The translations under genes and the position numbers were made by a program. Under the pieces are notes generated by a model, which saw only the letters and a program-made list of their open reading frames with translations, did no database searches and was not told the origin of the DNA. Of a stretch of DNA of 64,000 nucleotides, positions 7,712 through 16,337 are shown in pieces (position 1 is the first letter of the stretch; every line of letters begins with the position of its first letter). Source of the DNA: Photobacterium aquae (lineage in GTDB: Bacteria; Pseudomonadota; Gammaproteobacteria; Enterobacterales; Vibrionaceae); assembly GCF_001029445.1 (NCBI RefSeq), contig NZ_LDOT01000001.1, forward strand, positions 62,001-126,000, written 5' to 3'.

Positions 7712-10309
7712 ATGGAAAAAACACCTATTACATCCCATGATGCCCTGTCGACCGAAGAGCTCATCGCCCAGGATGTTGGCGCCCGCTTACCTTCCGGGCC
7801 AATGGCAAAGCTGATTGCCGCCCTCGCCCTGTCTTGGTCCCTGTTCCAGCTCTGGATCGCCTCGCCGCTGCCTTTCATTATCGGCTTCGGGGTGATGAAC
7901 GACACCGAAACCCGCGCCATCCATCTGGCTTTCGCCCTGCTGCTGGCCTTCTTCGTCTTCCCGGCCCGCAAGCGCTCTCCTCGTGATCGCGTCCCCGGCA
8001 GTGACTGGCTGCTCGGCCTTGTTTCAACCGCAGCAGCGCTTTATCTTTTTGTTTTCTATGCCGAACTGGCCCAGCGCCCGGGCAACCTCACCACCGCCGA
8101 TTTCATCACCGCCTGTGTAGGGATCCCGCTGCTACTGGAAGCGGCCCGCCGGGTTCTCGGCCCGGCATTGCCGCTTATTGCCAGCCTATTTCTTATCTAT
8201 AGTCTGGCTGGGCCGTGGATGCCGGGGCTTCTCGCCCACCGTGGCGTTCCGCTGCCGGCACTGGCCAACCACCAATGGATCACCACCGAAGGGGTATTCG
8301 GTATTGCCCTTGGCGTATCCACCAGCTTCGTGTTCCTATTCGTGCTGTTCGGGGCTTTGCTTGAACGGGCCGGGGCCGGCCATTACTTCATCCAGCTCGC
8401 CTTTAGCATGCTCGGCCACCTACGCGGCGGCCCAGCCAAAGCCGCCGTCGTTGCCTCGGGGCTGACCGGGCTGATCTCCGGCTCGTCGATTGCCAATGTC
8501 GTCACCACCGGCACATTCACTATCCCGATGATGCGCAAAGTCGGCTTCAGCGCAGAAAAAGCCGGGGCCGTCGAGGTCGCCTCGTCGGTCAATGGCCAGA
8601 TCATGCCACCGGTTATGGGGGCGGCCGCCTTCCTGATGGTTGAATACGTCGGCATACCCTATGTCGATATCATCAAGCATGCCTTCCTGCCCGCGGCGAT
8701 TTCCTATATCTCGCTGCTCTATATCGTCCATCTCGAAGCCCTAAAACTCGGCATGCAGCCCCTTGCGGTGGCAACCGTGCGTCCTTGGCTGGCCAGACTG
8801 ACCGGATTTGCCTTCGGCGCAGCCCTGATCAGCGGGCTGTCGATGGCCGTCTACTATGGCCTAGGCTGGCTCAAACCTCTGCTGGGCGACTACACCCTGC
8901 CCGGCGTAGCTATACTTCTGGGCATCGCCTACCTTGGCCTGCTAAAAATCGCGGCCATGAACGAACCGCTCGCCAGCGAAGAAGAGACTAGCCTTGATAC
9001 CCTGCCATCCACCCGTGCCGTGCTGCTCTCCGGATTGCACTACCTGCTGCCCGTCGTGGTGTTGGTATGGTGCTTGATGGTCGAGCGCCTCTCACCGGGG
9101 CTATCCGCCTTCTGGGGCACGGTGATCCTCGTGGTTATCGTGCTGACCCAACGCCCGCTGCTTAACTGGCTGCGTACCGATGGCAAGCATCACTATGGCA
9201 CGGTTGAGGAGGGGATTGTCGATCTGCGCGAAGGGCTGATCGCCGGGGCCCGCAATATGATCGGGATTGGCATCGCCACGGCAACCGCCGGGATAATTGT
9301 CGGTGCCGTCTCGCAAACTGGTGTGGGACTGGTGCTGGCAGATCTGGTCGAGATGCTGTCGATGGGCAACCTGCTACTGATGCTCATGCTTACCGCCCTG
9401 CTCAGCCTGATCCTCGGTATGGGGTTGCCAACTACCGCCAACTACATTGTGGTATCGAGCCTGCTTGCACCTGTTATTGTCGTGCTCGGCCAGCAGCAAG
9501 GATTAATTGTACCGCTGATCGCTGTGCACCTATTCGTGTTCTACTTCGGTATCATGGCCGACGTCACCCCACCGGTTGGCCTCGCCTCATTTGCAGCAGC
9601 GGCAGTCTCGAAAGGCGACCCCATCAAGACGGGCCTGACCGCGTTCTACTACAGCCTGCGAACCGCGGCACTGCCGTTCCTGTTCATCTTCAACACCGAT
9701 CTGCTGCTAATCGATGTCGACTGGGCCCACGGGATCGCCATCTTCATTGTCGCCACCATTGCAATGCTGATCTTCGCGGCAGCCACCCAGGGCTACTTCC
9801 TTACCCGCAACCGCTGGTACGAAACCCTGCTGCTACTGCTGGTTGCCTTTACCTTGTTCCGCCCGGGATTCTGGCAAGACCAAATCACCGATCCGTTCCG
9901 CTACGTTGCCCCTAGCGAACTCAGTGCAGAACTCAATAGCCTGAGCGAAGGGGATATCCTGCGCATGCGGATCCGCGGCGAGGATGCTGTCGGGGTCATC
10001 AGGGATTTCTCGGTACTGTTCGAAGTACCCGCGGGTGATACCGGCGATGCCAAGCAACAGGCTCTCGGGTTGGAAACTTACCAGCAGGACGGCAAGACCC
10101 TGATTGATATCGTCCATTTCTCCAGCCCAGCCGAAAAAGCCGGACTGATGTTCGATCAGGAAATTGTCGAGCTGCGTATCCCGGCCCAGCGCTGGGCCAA
10201 GGAATGGTTCTGGCTGCCGGCCGGGCTGCTATTTCTGGTGATCGTGGCCCTCCAGCGCCGCCGGATCAACTCAGCAGAGCAAGAACAGCAACCTCTTGTT
10301 CAGCCTTAA
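7712..10309 (+). CDS. TRAP transporter permease, fused DctQ/DctM (4TM/12TM) type
   Basis: Inner-membrane component of a TAXI-TRAP sodium-driven uptake system. At 865 residues it is the usual length for the fused form: about four N-terminal membrane helices (residues ~25-150) replace the separate small subunit, followed by the large DctM transport domain with NATG-like repeats (SGLTGLISGSSIANVVTTGT and LILGMGLPTTANYIVVSSL). The C-terminal region after ~670, including VGVIRDFSVLFEVPAGDTGD and a final helix pair, matches the DUF3394 extension of these permeases. It follows the binding protein gene and ends in a strong terminator, so the operon has two genes. Confidence 0.93.
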   Translation: MEKTPITSHDALSTEELIAQDVGARLPSGPMAKLIAALALSWSLFQLWIASPLPFIIGFGVMNDTETRAIHLAFALLLAFFVFPARKRSPRDRVPGSDWLLGLVSTAAALYLFVFYAELAQRPGNLTTADFITACVGIPLLLEAARRVLGPALPLIASLFLIYSLAGPWMPGLLAHRGVPLPALANHQWITTEGVFGIALGVSTSFVFLFVLFGALLERAGAGHYFIQLAFSMLGHLRGGPAKAAVVASGLTGLISGSSIANVVTTGTFTIPMMRKVGFSAEKAGAVEVASSVNGQIMPPVMGAAAFLMVEYVGIPYVDIIKHAFLPAAISYISLLYIVHLEALKLGMQPLAVATVRPWLARLTGFAFGAALISGLSMAVYYGLGWLKPLLGDYTLPGVAILLGIAYLGLLKIAAMNEPLASEEETSLDTLPSTRAVLLSGLHYLLPVVVLVWCLMVERLSPGLSAFWGTVILVVIVLTQRPLLNWLRTDGKHHYGTVEEGIVDLREGLIAGARNMIGIGIATATAGIIVGAVSQTGVGLVLADLVEMLSMGNLLLMLMLTALLSLILGMGLPTTANYIVVSSLLAPVIVVLGQQQGLIVPLIAVHLFVFYFGIMADVTPPVGLASFAAAAVSKGDPIKTGLTAFYYSLRTAALPFLFIFNTDLLLIDVDWAHGIAIFIVATIAMLIFAAATQGYFLTRNRWYETLLLLLVAFTLFRPGFWQDQITDPFRYVAPSELSAELNSLSEGDILRMRIRGEDAVGVIRDFSVLFEVPAGDTGDAKQQALGLETYQQDGKTLIDIVHFSSPAEKAGLMFDQEIVELRIPAQRWAKEWFWLPAGLLFLVIVALQRRRINSAEQEQQPLVQP

Positions 10310-10312
10310 CGA

Positions 10313-10341
10313 AAAACGCGGCCAATGGGCCGCGTTTTCTT
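10313..10341. terminator. Bidirectional terminator between TRAP permease and DUF3883 gene
   Basis: AAAACGCGGCC, AATG loop, GGCCGCGTTTT, then CTT. The stem is an 11-bp perfect repeat with A and T flanks, so it can end the rightward TRAP message and the leftward gene that stops at 10340. Confidence 0.9.
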
Positions 10342-11278
10342 AAATACTCAAAGGCTTAGGCAGTGTGTATTCATAAGCAATTGGTTTTAAGTCTGAATTT
10401 GAAGGATTCCAATTTGAAATTAAATGGGTCGTTCCCATTATCGCCTGATAATCATCATCAGCTGGAACAACATGAATGTGGTAAACAATAAATAAATCCG
10501 TTTCAACCTTATCGTCTAAAGCTGAAATCACCTCATTGTATGTGACTGTTACCTTTCCTAACCCCTGTGTTGTACCTTTTACTTCAACACGACGTAACTC
10601 ACCACCTCGCTCACATTCAAAATCATATGGGCAATGGCTCGATGTATCGATAACGTGATACCCCAGCGACTCATAATATTGCCGAGCTGTCGTCATCGCA
10701 CGTAGCTCAATCGCTTTCTTCTTTTTGGCATCAGCGATTCGCCCTTGGCCTTTGCTAACAACATACTTCCCTGATTTTTCTCTAGTCGCTAATGTGTTTT
10801 CTTTCCAATGATATAACTCAAAAAGCTGCGGTTCAGGTGCGCTAGTATAACCATCAACTAAAAACGTAAACTGCACAGGTTTTTCATTCCTATGCTCCAA
10901 AGGTAATAAACGCCCAACATAAACAAAAGGCTGAGTTTTTCCTTTTCTTTTATTAATAATACGCGTAAACAATACGACAGTTTCACCATCAATGATGCGC
11001 TTAATTGCAGGGGTGGCTGGCGTATTTTTATTTTGCGATTCCCAATTAAACAGCTCTCCCCCCTCAGCAAAGTAGTCGTGATACTGAATATCTTTTTCAA
11101 AGTCACCTTTATCTAACGTCACAAACAACAGCACACAATTATTAAAACTAACAATACCAGTCCAATCTCTGTCTTGTTTTGGAGGTGTCACACACCCCAC
11201 TCTTGCGACATCTTTACGCGAGTAACAGTGACCAATAACAAAATTTTCAACAGCTAAATTTTCATTTTTTGTAGACAT
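10340..11278 (-). CDS. DUF3427-like / DUF3883 (NO VEIN-type) protein, possible nuclease
   Basis: A 312-residue stand-alone protein. The N-terminal half (about residues 15-150) resembles the DUF3427 domain found at the C-terminus of some defence helicases: DYFAEGGELFNWESQNKN, then PFVYVGRLLPLEH. The C-terminal half (about 195-290) is a DUF3883 domain of restriction-endonuclease-like fold: ARQYYESLGYHVIDTS, then PYDFECERGGELRRVEVKGT, whose D...(E)xK residues are those expected of a PD-(D/E)XK site. DUF3883 is known from restriction and other defence proteins; a reader-plus-nuclease role is inference. The ATG at 11278 is chosen over the GTG at 11293. It stands alone between a terminator and ybiB and is AT-richer than its neighbours, suggesting acquisition. 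Confidence 0.7.
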   Translation of the reverse strand: MSTKNENLAVENFVIGHCYSRKDVARVGCVTPPKQDRDWTGIVSFNNCVLLFVTLDKGDFEKDIQYHDYFAEGGELFNWESQNKNTPATPAIKRIIDGETVVLFTRIINKRKGKTQPFVYVGRLLPLEHRNEKPVQFTFLVDGYTSAPEPQLFELYHWKENTLATREKSGKYVVSKGQGRIADAKKKKAIELRAMTTARQYYESLGYHVIDTSSHCPYDFECERGGELRRVEVKGTTQGLGKVTVTYNEVISALDDKVETDLFIVYHIHVVPADDDYQAIMGTTHLISNWNPSNSDLKPIAYEYTLPKPLSI

Positions 11279-11457
11279 CAAATCGCACTTCACGGCTTCT
11301 TACAAAGCATGGAGTGTATTCGTTAAGTGACTAACTATCTGTACATTTACTCACATTTATATCAACAGATAAAAATCCAGCCGCGTGAAAAGCTCTTTTA
11401 AAATGCTATGATGAGGTCGTCACGTACAAGACAACTCTCGTCAACAAGGATGATGAC

Positions 11458-12429
11458 ATGCCCAACTTCCGCGAGTACATCAAACTCGTCGGCCGCGGCG
11501 AAAAAGGCCGTCGACCGCTCACCCAAGAAGAAGCCCGCGACGCACTGCGAATGTACCTCAACGGCGAAGCCGAATTGCTTCAGCTCGCAACCTTACTGAT
11601 GCTACAACGGGTGCGCTGCGAAACCGCCGATGAAGCAGCGGGGTATATTGAAGCCCTCCGCGAGCGCATCGACCCACAATGGCAGGCTATCAATACCACT
11701 ATCGACTGGCCATGTTTTGCCGGTAAACGGCGCCAGCCACCGTGGTTGCTGCTGGCCGCCAAACTGCTCGCCCAACGCGGCATCAAGGTCGTACTTAGCG
11801 GACACATGGCTGTCGATGCGGTGAAATACCAGATCGAAAGCGCCTGCCCAGCCCTTGAAATCCAGCAAGCCGCAACGCCAGCAGAGGCATCCTCCATCCT
11901 TGCAACCGACCATATCTGCTATATTCCGCTAGCCAGCTATTGTGAACCGCTTGTCGAACTATTGGCCCTGCGCGATCTCATGGGGCTGCGCACCCCGCTC
12001 AATACCGTTGCCCGAACCCTTAACCCAACAGCTGCCCCCTATTCGATTCACGGGATCTTCCACCAAGGCTACGAGAAAATCCATGCCGATGCCGCACTCC
12101 GTGTCGGTGATAACAACATGGTTGCTTTCAAAGGCGAAGGCGGCGAAAGCGAACGTAGCCCGCGCACAACCTGCCACATAGCAGGCATGCACAACGGCAT
12201 TCGGTTTGACGAAGAGTGGCCGACCTTACTAGAAGCATCATCAGGCAAACATGGTGAGATAAGCGGAGAGTATCTGCAGAGTGTGTGGCTCGGTCATCGC
12301 CATAGTGAGTACGGCAAATATGCAACTATTGGAACACTGGCGATCATCTTGAAAATGATGGATAAAGCGAATAGCCAGCAAGCCGCACTCACACTTGCTC
12401 AGCAATGGTGGGAAGAGAGACAGGCTTGA
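11458..12429 (+). CDS. ybiB: YbiB/TrpD2-family glycosyl transferase-like protein
   Basis: A 323-residue homologue of E. coli YbiB (TrpD2), which has the fold of anthranilate phosphoribosyltransferase but is reported to bind nucleic acid rather than make tryptophan. Seen here: the N-terminal helical domain (RPLTQEEARDALRMYLNG, then QLATLLMLQRVRCETADEAA) and the TrpD-like core (LSGHMAVDAVKYQIESACPA, LMGLRTPLNTVARTLNPTAA, SIHGIFHQGYEKIHADAALR). The glycine-rich PRPP loop of true TrpD is not conserved. The start is supported by AAGGATGATGAC just upstream. No trp genes are nearby. It is the last host gene before the prophage. Confidence 0.88.
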   Translation: MPNFREYIKLVGRGEKGRRPLTQEEARDALRMYLNGEAELLQLATLLMLQRVRCETADEAAGYIEALRERIDPQWQAINTTIDWPCFAGKRRQPPWLLLAAKLLAQRGIKVVLSGHMAVDAVKYQIESACPALEIQQAATPAEASSILATDHICYIPLASYCEPLVELLALRDLMGLRTPLNTVARTLNPTAAPYSIHGIFHQGYEKIHADAALRVGDNNMVAFKGEGGESERSPRTTCHIAGMHNGIRFDEEWPTLLEASSGKHGEISGEYLQSVWLGHRHSEYGKYATIGTLAIILKMMDKANSQQAALTLAQQWWEERQA

Positions 12430-12670
12430 GCCTTCTTTCCGTGAATGAAGATAAGTTATTCTTTACTGTACAAAAAAGCACCACGCCCCATGACTTTTCC
12501 ATAAAGTTACCCACCGTTTTTGTGGATAAAGTCAAAATTAACTTAAAATTCATTAATTTATAAAACGCAACAAATTCAGCAGCGATTCAGGTAATTTTCC
12601 TGACATGTAGTTGTAGACGGGCGGTTACAGAACCCGTCGGTTGCTTTAACCTCATGTAGCCGCCCGCGAG

Positions 12671-12885
12671 GTTTGACAAATGAAACCGCCAGAAATGACA
12701 AATCCTTTTTTGTCATTTCTGGCGGACTCTGTATATCGCGCTGTACTTGAATAGGAAACGAGCGGCTGTTGTCGATTACTACTAAATAACCACCCAATTG
12801 TATATTTGTCATTTTGAGTGGGCGCTATGAGTATTGGCGATTAACAGCAAGAGCTGACCAATGGTGTTTTTGCCATTTCTGCCGG
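12671..12885. repeat. Cluster of candidate transposase end-binding sites (right end)
   Basis: Related sites are TTTGTCATTTCTGGCGG (12709-12725, plus strand), the same sequence inverted (12686-12702), ATTTGTCATTTTGAGTGGGC (12804-12823), TTTTTGCCATTTCTGCCGG (12867-12885), and TTTGACAAATG at 12672. Similar sites appear at the other phage end, which is the arrangement of MuA sites R1-R3 and L1-L3. Assignment to the transposase is inference. Confidence 0.6.
12686..12725. repeat. Perfect 17-bp inverted repeat in the phage right end
   Basis: CCGCCAGAAATGACAAA, six bases, then its exact reverse complement. It is made of two copies of the end-site element placed tail to tail. There is no adequate T tract after either arm, so a terminator is less likely than a binding site. 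Confidence 0.7.
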
Positions 12886-12951
12886 TTTCTTATGGGTGAG
12901 CGATTACTAACTGTTTAAAAATACCTAATTTTAAACACCCGTAAACACGGT

Positions 12952-15141
12952 TTAAACGCTTTGCGGCGGGTGTTTAATCGCGATCACCTGTGTATAACTT
13001 TGCAGGGACTCATAGCCAGAGCGGGTGGCGGTCAAGGTGATAGAGACCCGATTGACCGATTCTGGGATCACTGCATTGTCAAACGTCATAGCAACAGCCT
13101 CAGTCTGCTCTTCATGTAATACGATACCTGTATCGGCATCAGTCAGGGTGACCTTGGTCTCTGTGCCCGGCTCTGGTACACCATTGCTGAACCAATCCGA
13201 CAACAGATGCGGCTCTGCGACCTCGCTGATGCGATTGCGGTGCGACAACGTCACAACCAATGGCAAGGTGGCGACGTCCGGCCAATATTCGCCATTTACC
13301 TGCACGTTGGTGACACACAACGGCCTTATCATCCGGCCTTGCAGCTCAATGCCGACCTCAGTGGCAAGCGCTTCATCCAAGGTGCCCCTTGGCGTTACCG
13401 TCAAGCCTCGAAGCCTGACCTGTTCACCACTGGTAAACTCGGTCGCTAACGCATCGCCGTCAAGCGATATCACCTCGGTCATCGCTGCATGAATGGCAGG
13501 CATTGTATCGAGTATGCCTCGTTTCACCTGCGCCACATCACCTTCCAGACTATGTATCACAATAAGCTCTTCCCCTAACTGGCATAGCATCGGCAGATCC
13601 TGAGCGGCAAGATCGCGGCCAAACAGCGGCAATTGGGTATCGGTGTAACTAACGGGCTCAAGCAATACGGTACGCGGGGCAAAACTGGCTCTGTGGCTGT
13701 AAACCCAGCGGTCGAAGTGGTTGTAATACAGATCAGCCCCCAGAGTATCGCCGGTTGGACGCTCGGCACACCAGCCAACAAAACAACTGGCCTCGTTCAA
13801 TGCGGCCAATTCGGAAGGGTTAAACGTATTGGCCAACACCCAATACGGCAGCTCAATAAGTGCCTGCTTTTTGATGGGCTGCGGCTGACTAATCGGGTCT
13901 TTCCAGTTACTTGGCGGAGGCGGCGTATAGTCCCCAGTCGCGGAGGCGAAGATATCTTCCATCACCTCCAGCTTGACCTCGGGATTGGCCAAGCTCCCCC
14001 GCCGCTTTTTCTGCACCCGCACAATATGGTCCAGCCCCGCAGGCGGGAATACCACCCGCACGACATCCCCCGGCTGGTATACCGCGGCCGAGGTATCGCA
14101 ATAAAGCTCACACGTCATCAATCGGGCGGAGAGCATCCGCAGCTCGCGCATTGCCACCCGATAGGCCAGCTTGTCGTCATGGATCATCGGAAAGTCCACC
14201 GAGTCCCCAATGGTACGCCCAGTAGCATGCAATAGCGCCGAGTTCATCACGGTGACAGCGGCCTTGTCATAGGTCTTCCAGTCAGTGTAAGTCACTGTCA
14301 GGGTATTAATGAGATCGGCCTGACTTCGGCGGCGAACGTGGCGCACGGCTCTGATTTGGCTCACCGTCAGCACAGGGATCGCTTCAGGATCATAATCATC
14401 GCGGGCCAGGCGCATGGTCACCTTGCCCGATGCCTCATCGGTAAACACATACCCGTTGATATAACGGCAGATATCCTTGATAAACTGCTCGACGGGCTGC
14501 TGCTTGACCCAATGGGCATTGAGGCCAAAGCCCTCGTCATAGAGCTTATCGGCACAGCGACGAAACGCCCCCTCATCGATATTGCGGTTACCCGTCCCCC
14601 ATTCAGGGCATTCAATCAGCTCATGGATAATATGGGCGGCATTCAACCCACCGGCCCCCATCGCCGAGACACTGTCCAGATCGCGCCCCTCACCAATGAT
14701 CGCCTTGTCGAGATACCACATCGGCTGACCATCCCAACCCGTTTTCAAGCGAGCTACCTCGACCGCCACGGCAGGCGGATAACTGGAGTTGCCCATCTCC
14801 GGCTTGCGAAAAACCAACGCGGCTAAATAACGGAAGGCACTCACCACCGACTGGCCATCAATAACCTGCGCACACTGTTCGGCCAGATAATCATTCACCC
14901 CTTGGTTGGCTCCCCCCAAGCAGATATCGACATCACCGATCACCCCGCCATGCTGATCGCGGTCCCCAAACAATTCAGGCTCTCGGATGCGAACACGGCG
15001 ATTGCTGCCTACCCTGGCACCAAACCCAACTTTTTCGCCAAACCAGATCCGCTGGATAAAATCGACCGGGCCATGGCAGAGCACCAAGTGCTGCCCCCAA
15101 AACCAGCGATAACCTACGGTTTGCTTTTTCTTGCTGCCCAT
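12952..15141 (-). CDS. Phage tail-tip (central tail fibre-like) protein
   Basis: Last gene of the phage, 729 residues from the start at 15141 (MGSKKKQTVGYRWFWGQHLV). It corresponds in place and style to the large J-like tail-tip proteins of B3/D3112-type phages. An N-terminal region (about 1-230) describes tail attachment (GYRWFWGQHLVLCHGPVDFI, WYLDKAIIGEGRDLDSVSAM). A middle region of tail-hub type (KQQPVEQFIKDICRYINGYV, YQPGDVVRVVFPPAG) follows, and a C-terminal beta-rich part has Ig/FN3-like sequence (TLSHRNRISEVAEPHLLSDW). It should contribute to host recognition. It overlaps the preceding small gene by 28 nt, typical of this tightly packed block. Confidence 0.75.
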   Translation of the reverse strand: MGSKKKQTVGYRWFWGQHLVLCHGPVDFIQRIWFGEKVGFGARVGSNRRVRIREPELFGDRDQHGGVIGDVDICLGGANQGVNDYLAEQCAQVIDGQSVVSAFRYLAALVFRKPEMGNSSYPPAVAVEVARLKTGWDGQPMWYLDKAIIGEGRDLDSVSAMGAGGLNAAHIIHELIECPEWGTGNRNIDEGAFRRCADKLYDEGFGLNAHWVKQQPVEQFIKDICRYINGYVFTDEASGKVTMRLARDDYDPEAIPVLTVSQIRAVRHVRRRSQADLINTLTVTYTDWKTYDKAAVTVMNSALLHATGRTIGDSVDFPMIHDDKLAYRVAMRELRMLSARLMTCELYCDTSAAVYQPGDVVRVVFPPAGLDHIVRVQKKRRGSLANPEVKLEVMEDIFASATGDYTPPPPSNWKDPISQPQPIKKQALIELPYWVLANTFNPSELAALNEASCFVGWCAERPTGDTLGADLYYNHFDRWVYSHRASFAPRTVLLEPVSYTDTQLPLFGRDLAAQDLPMLCQLGEELIVIHSLEGDVAQVKRGILDTMPAIHAAMTEVISLDGDALATEFTSGEQVRLRGLTVTPRGTLDEALATEVGIELQGRMIRPLCVTNVQVNGEYWPDVATLPLVVTLSHRNRISEVAEPHLLSDWFSNGVPEPGTETKVTLTDADTGIVLHEEQTEAVAMTFDNAVIPESVNRVSITLTATRSGYESLQSYTQVIAIKHPPQSV

Positions 15142-15359
15142 TGCGATTCCCTGCCCTGTACAAACTTCATCACCACCTCGGTGACCAATGGATCCCCCAA
15201 CGCCAACAGCTGCCCGCAATCTGCTCCGTCACGAACAAAGTCAGTCCAGCTCAGGCCATAATTGGTGAATACGCCCCGCGCTCCGGCACAGCAAATGCCA
15301 AGCGCGGCCAAATCGCGCGGATAGATACGATTACTTTTTGATTTCTTGATGGGACACAT
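15114..15359 (-). CDS. Small tail-assembly protein
   Basis: An 81-residue protein starting MCPIKKSKSNRIYPRDLAAL, downstream of a GGTGGGGGG ribosome-binding region. The sequence CCAGARGVFTNYGLSWTDFV and LALGDPLVTEVVMKFVQGRE shows no enzyme motif. It overlaps both neighbours (28 and 29 nt), so its frame is fixed by the packed tail-tip gene order. Small proteins occur at this place in B3/D3112-like phages; the exact role is unknown. Confidence 0.65.
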   Translation of the reverse strand: MCPIKKSKSNRIYPRDLAALGICCAGARGVFTNYGLSWTDFVRDGADCGQLLALGDPLVTEVVMKFVQGRESQWAARKSKP

Positions 15360-15573
15360 CCCCCCACCAATACACGGTCCCGCTGGTGATCTTGACCTTG
15401 CCAAAGACCACTCCCAAGGGTTTGCCTTTTTCTATCACCGGGGCCTTTGGCTCCTGCGCATCCGGCGCGGCATGGTTCTGGTTCATTGCACGGTAGCTCA
15501 TCGCCACCGAAATCACCGCCATAATCAGAGAAACCCAAAACATCATGACTCCTTTATCGGGCTGGATTGCCAT
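15331..15573 (-). CDS. Small membrane-segment tail protein
   Basis: 80 residues with one hydrophobic segment near the N-terminus (MMFWVSLIMAVISVAMSY), then a linker and the stretch KPLGVVFGKVKITSGTVYWW, which resembles the first beta strands of tail-tip proteins. Start and upstream stop overlap as TAATG, indicating translational coupling. It probably helps assemble the tail tip; no precise function is recognised. Confidence 0.65.
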   Translation of the reverse strand: MAIQPDKGVMMFWVSLIMAVISVAMSYRAMNQNHAAPDAQEPKAPVIEKGKPLGVVFGKVKITSGTVYWWGDVSHQEIKK

Positions 15574-16337
15574 TAACGGTCGATGGGATCACCGACATAG
15601 GGATTTTTGGTGGGGAGATTCACGGCCCCGCCAAAATTGAAGGCATTGTTGAACCGGCGAAAACAGGTCGCCAATGAACGGTCGCAGCCCCGTGTTATCT
15701 GGGCCGCCGTTCCTACCGCCAAGCGAGCGGGATGCAACAATACCAAGGTCACGCCATCCGGTTGCTGGTCGATAAAATAATACGTACCGCCTTGCTTGAG
15801 ATAGCCAAAGGCATACTCCACCGGCACAGGTTCAGAAATAACAACCTGACAGCCGTCAACGGCCTGAATGGTGATATCCCGCGCCACCTCACGCACCCCG
15901 CATTTGCGCGACCCCAGCTCGTATCGGCATTGTGGCGCAATGGTCTCATTCAGCCCCGTGACCTGAAGCTCCGTATGCACTGCCTCAAGCTCCACCGTCA
16001 CAAAGCCCTCATCCCAAACCCCTGCCATCAGGCGACCGGCAAACACGGCATACACGGTTCGGCCGCCATCTTCCGAACGATAAATCGTCACTTTCGGCGC
16101 GGTATTGAGTGGCGGATTCAACGCCAAATTCGCCAGCTCGCTCCCCGCCTCAACTCTAAATTCGGTATCAGCCCGAAGCGGGTCGTCCGACTGTTCAATC
16201 GAGGCATCGCGATCAATCACATGGCTTTGCCAGTGATAACCGTTGGCCAGCACATCGCGCTGGCAGGAGGTATACCGCCACACCTCGTCGCGCAGCTCAA
16301 TCTGATAGAGCTCAAGCACCATCCGAGCTTTCTCCAT
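15573..16337 (-). CDS. Phage tail protein, BR0599/DUF2163 family
   Basis: A 254-residue tail-tip component. The sequence ELYQIELRDEVWRYTSCQRD, then a first beta domain, is followed by the characteristic Cys-rich portion (APQCRYELGSRKCGV) and the C-terminal CDRSLATCFRRFNNAFNFGG, a hallmark of this family where Cys-rich loops precede a conserved aromatic/Asn stretch. The start at 16337 has GGAG upstream and overlaps the stop of the previous gene by 26 nt; MVLELYQ at 16322 is an alternative. The equivalent protein in lambda-like tails sits near the distal tail hub. Confidence 0.8.
   Translation of the reverse strand: MEKARMVLELYQIELRDEVWRYTSCQRDVLANGYHWQSHVIDRDASIEQSDDPLRADTEFRVEAGSELANLALNPPLNTAPKVTIYRSEDGGRTVYAVFAGRLMAGVWDEGFVTVELEAVHTELQVTGLNETIAPQCRYELGSRKCGVREVARDITIQAVDGCQVVISEPVPVEYAFGYLKQGGTYYFIDQQPDGVTLVLLHPARLAVGTAAQITRGCDRSLATCFRRFNNAFNFGGAVNLPTKNPYVGDPIDR

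Larger units (their letters stand above)
12430..12951. other. Right-end region of the prophage, no gene
   Basis: About 520 bp between ybiB and the last tail gene. The left part is AT-rich and probably host. From about 12660 it contains several copies of a TTTTTGYCATTT element and one long palindrome. No open frame looks real. Confidence 0.6.
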
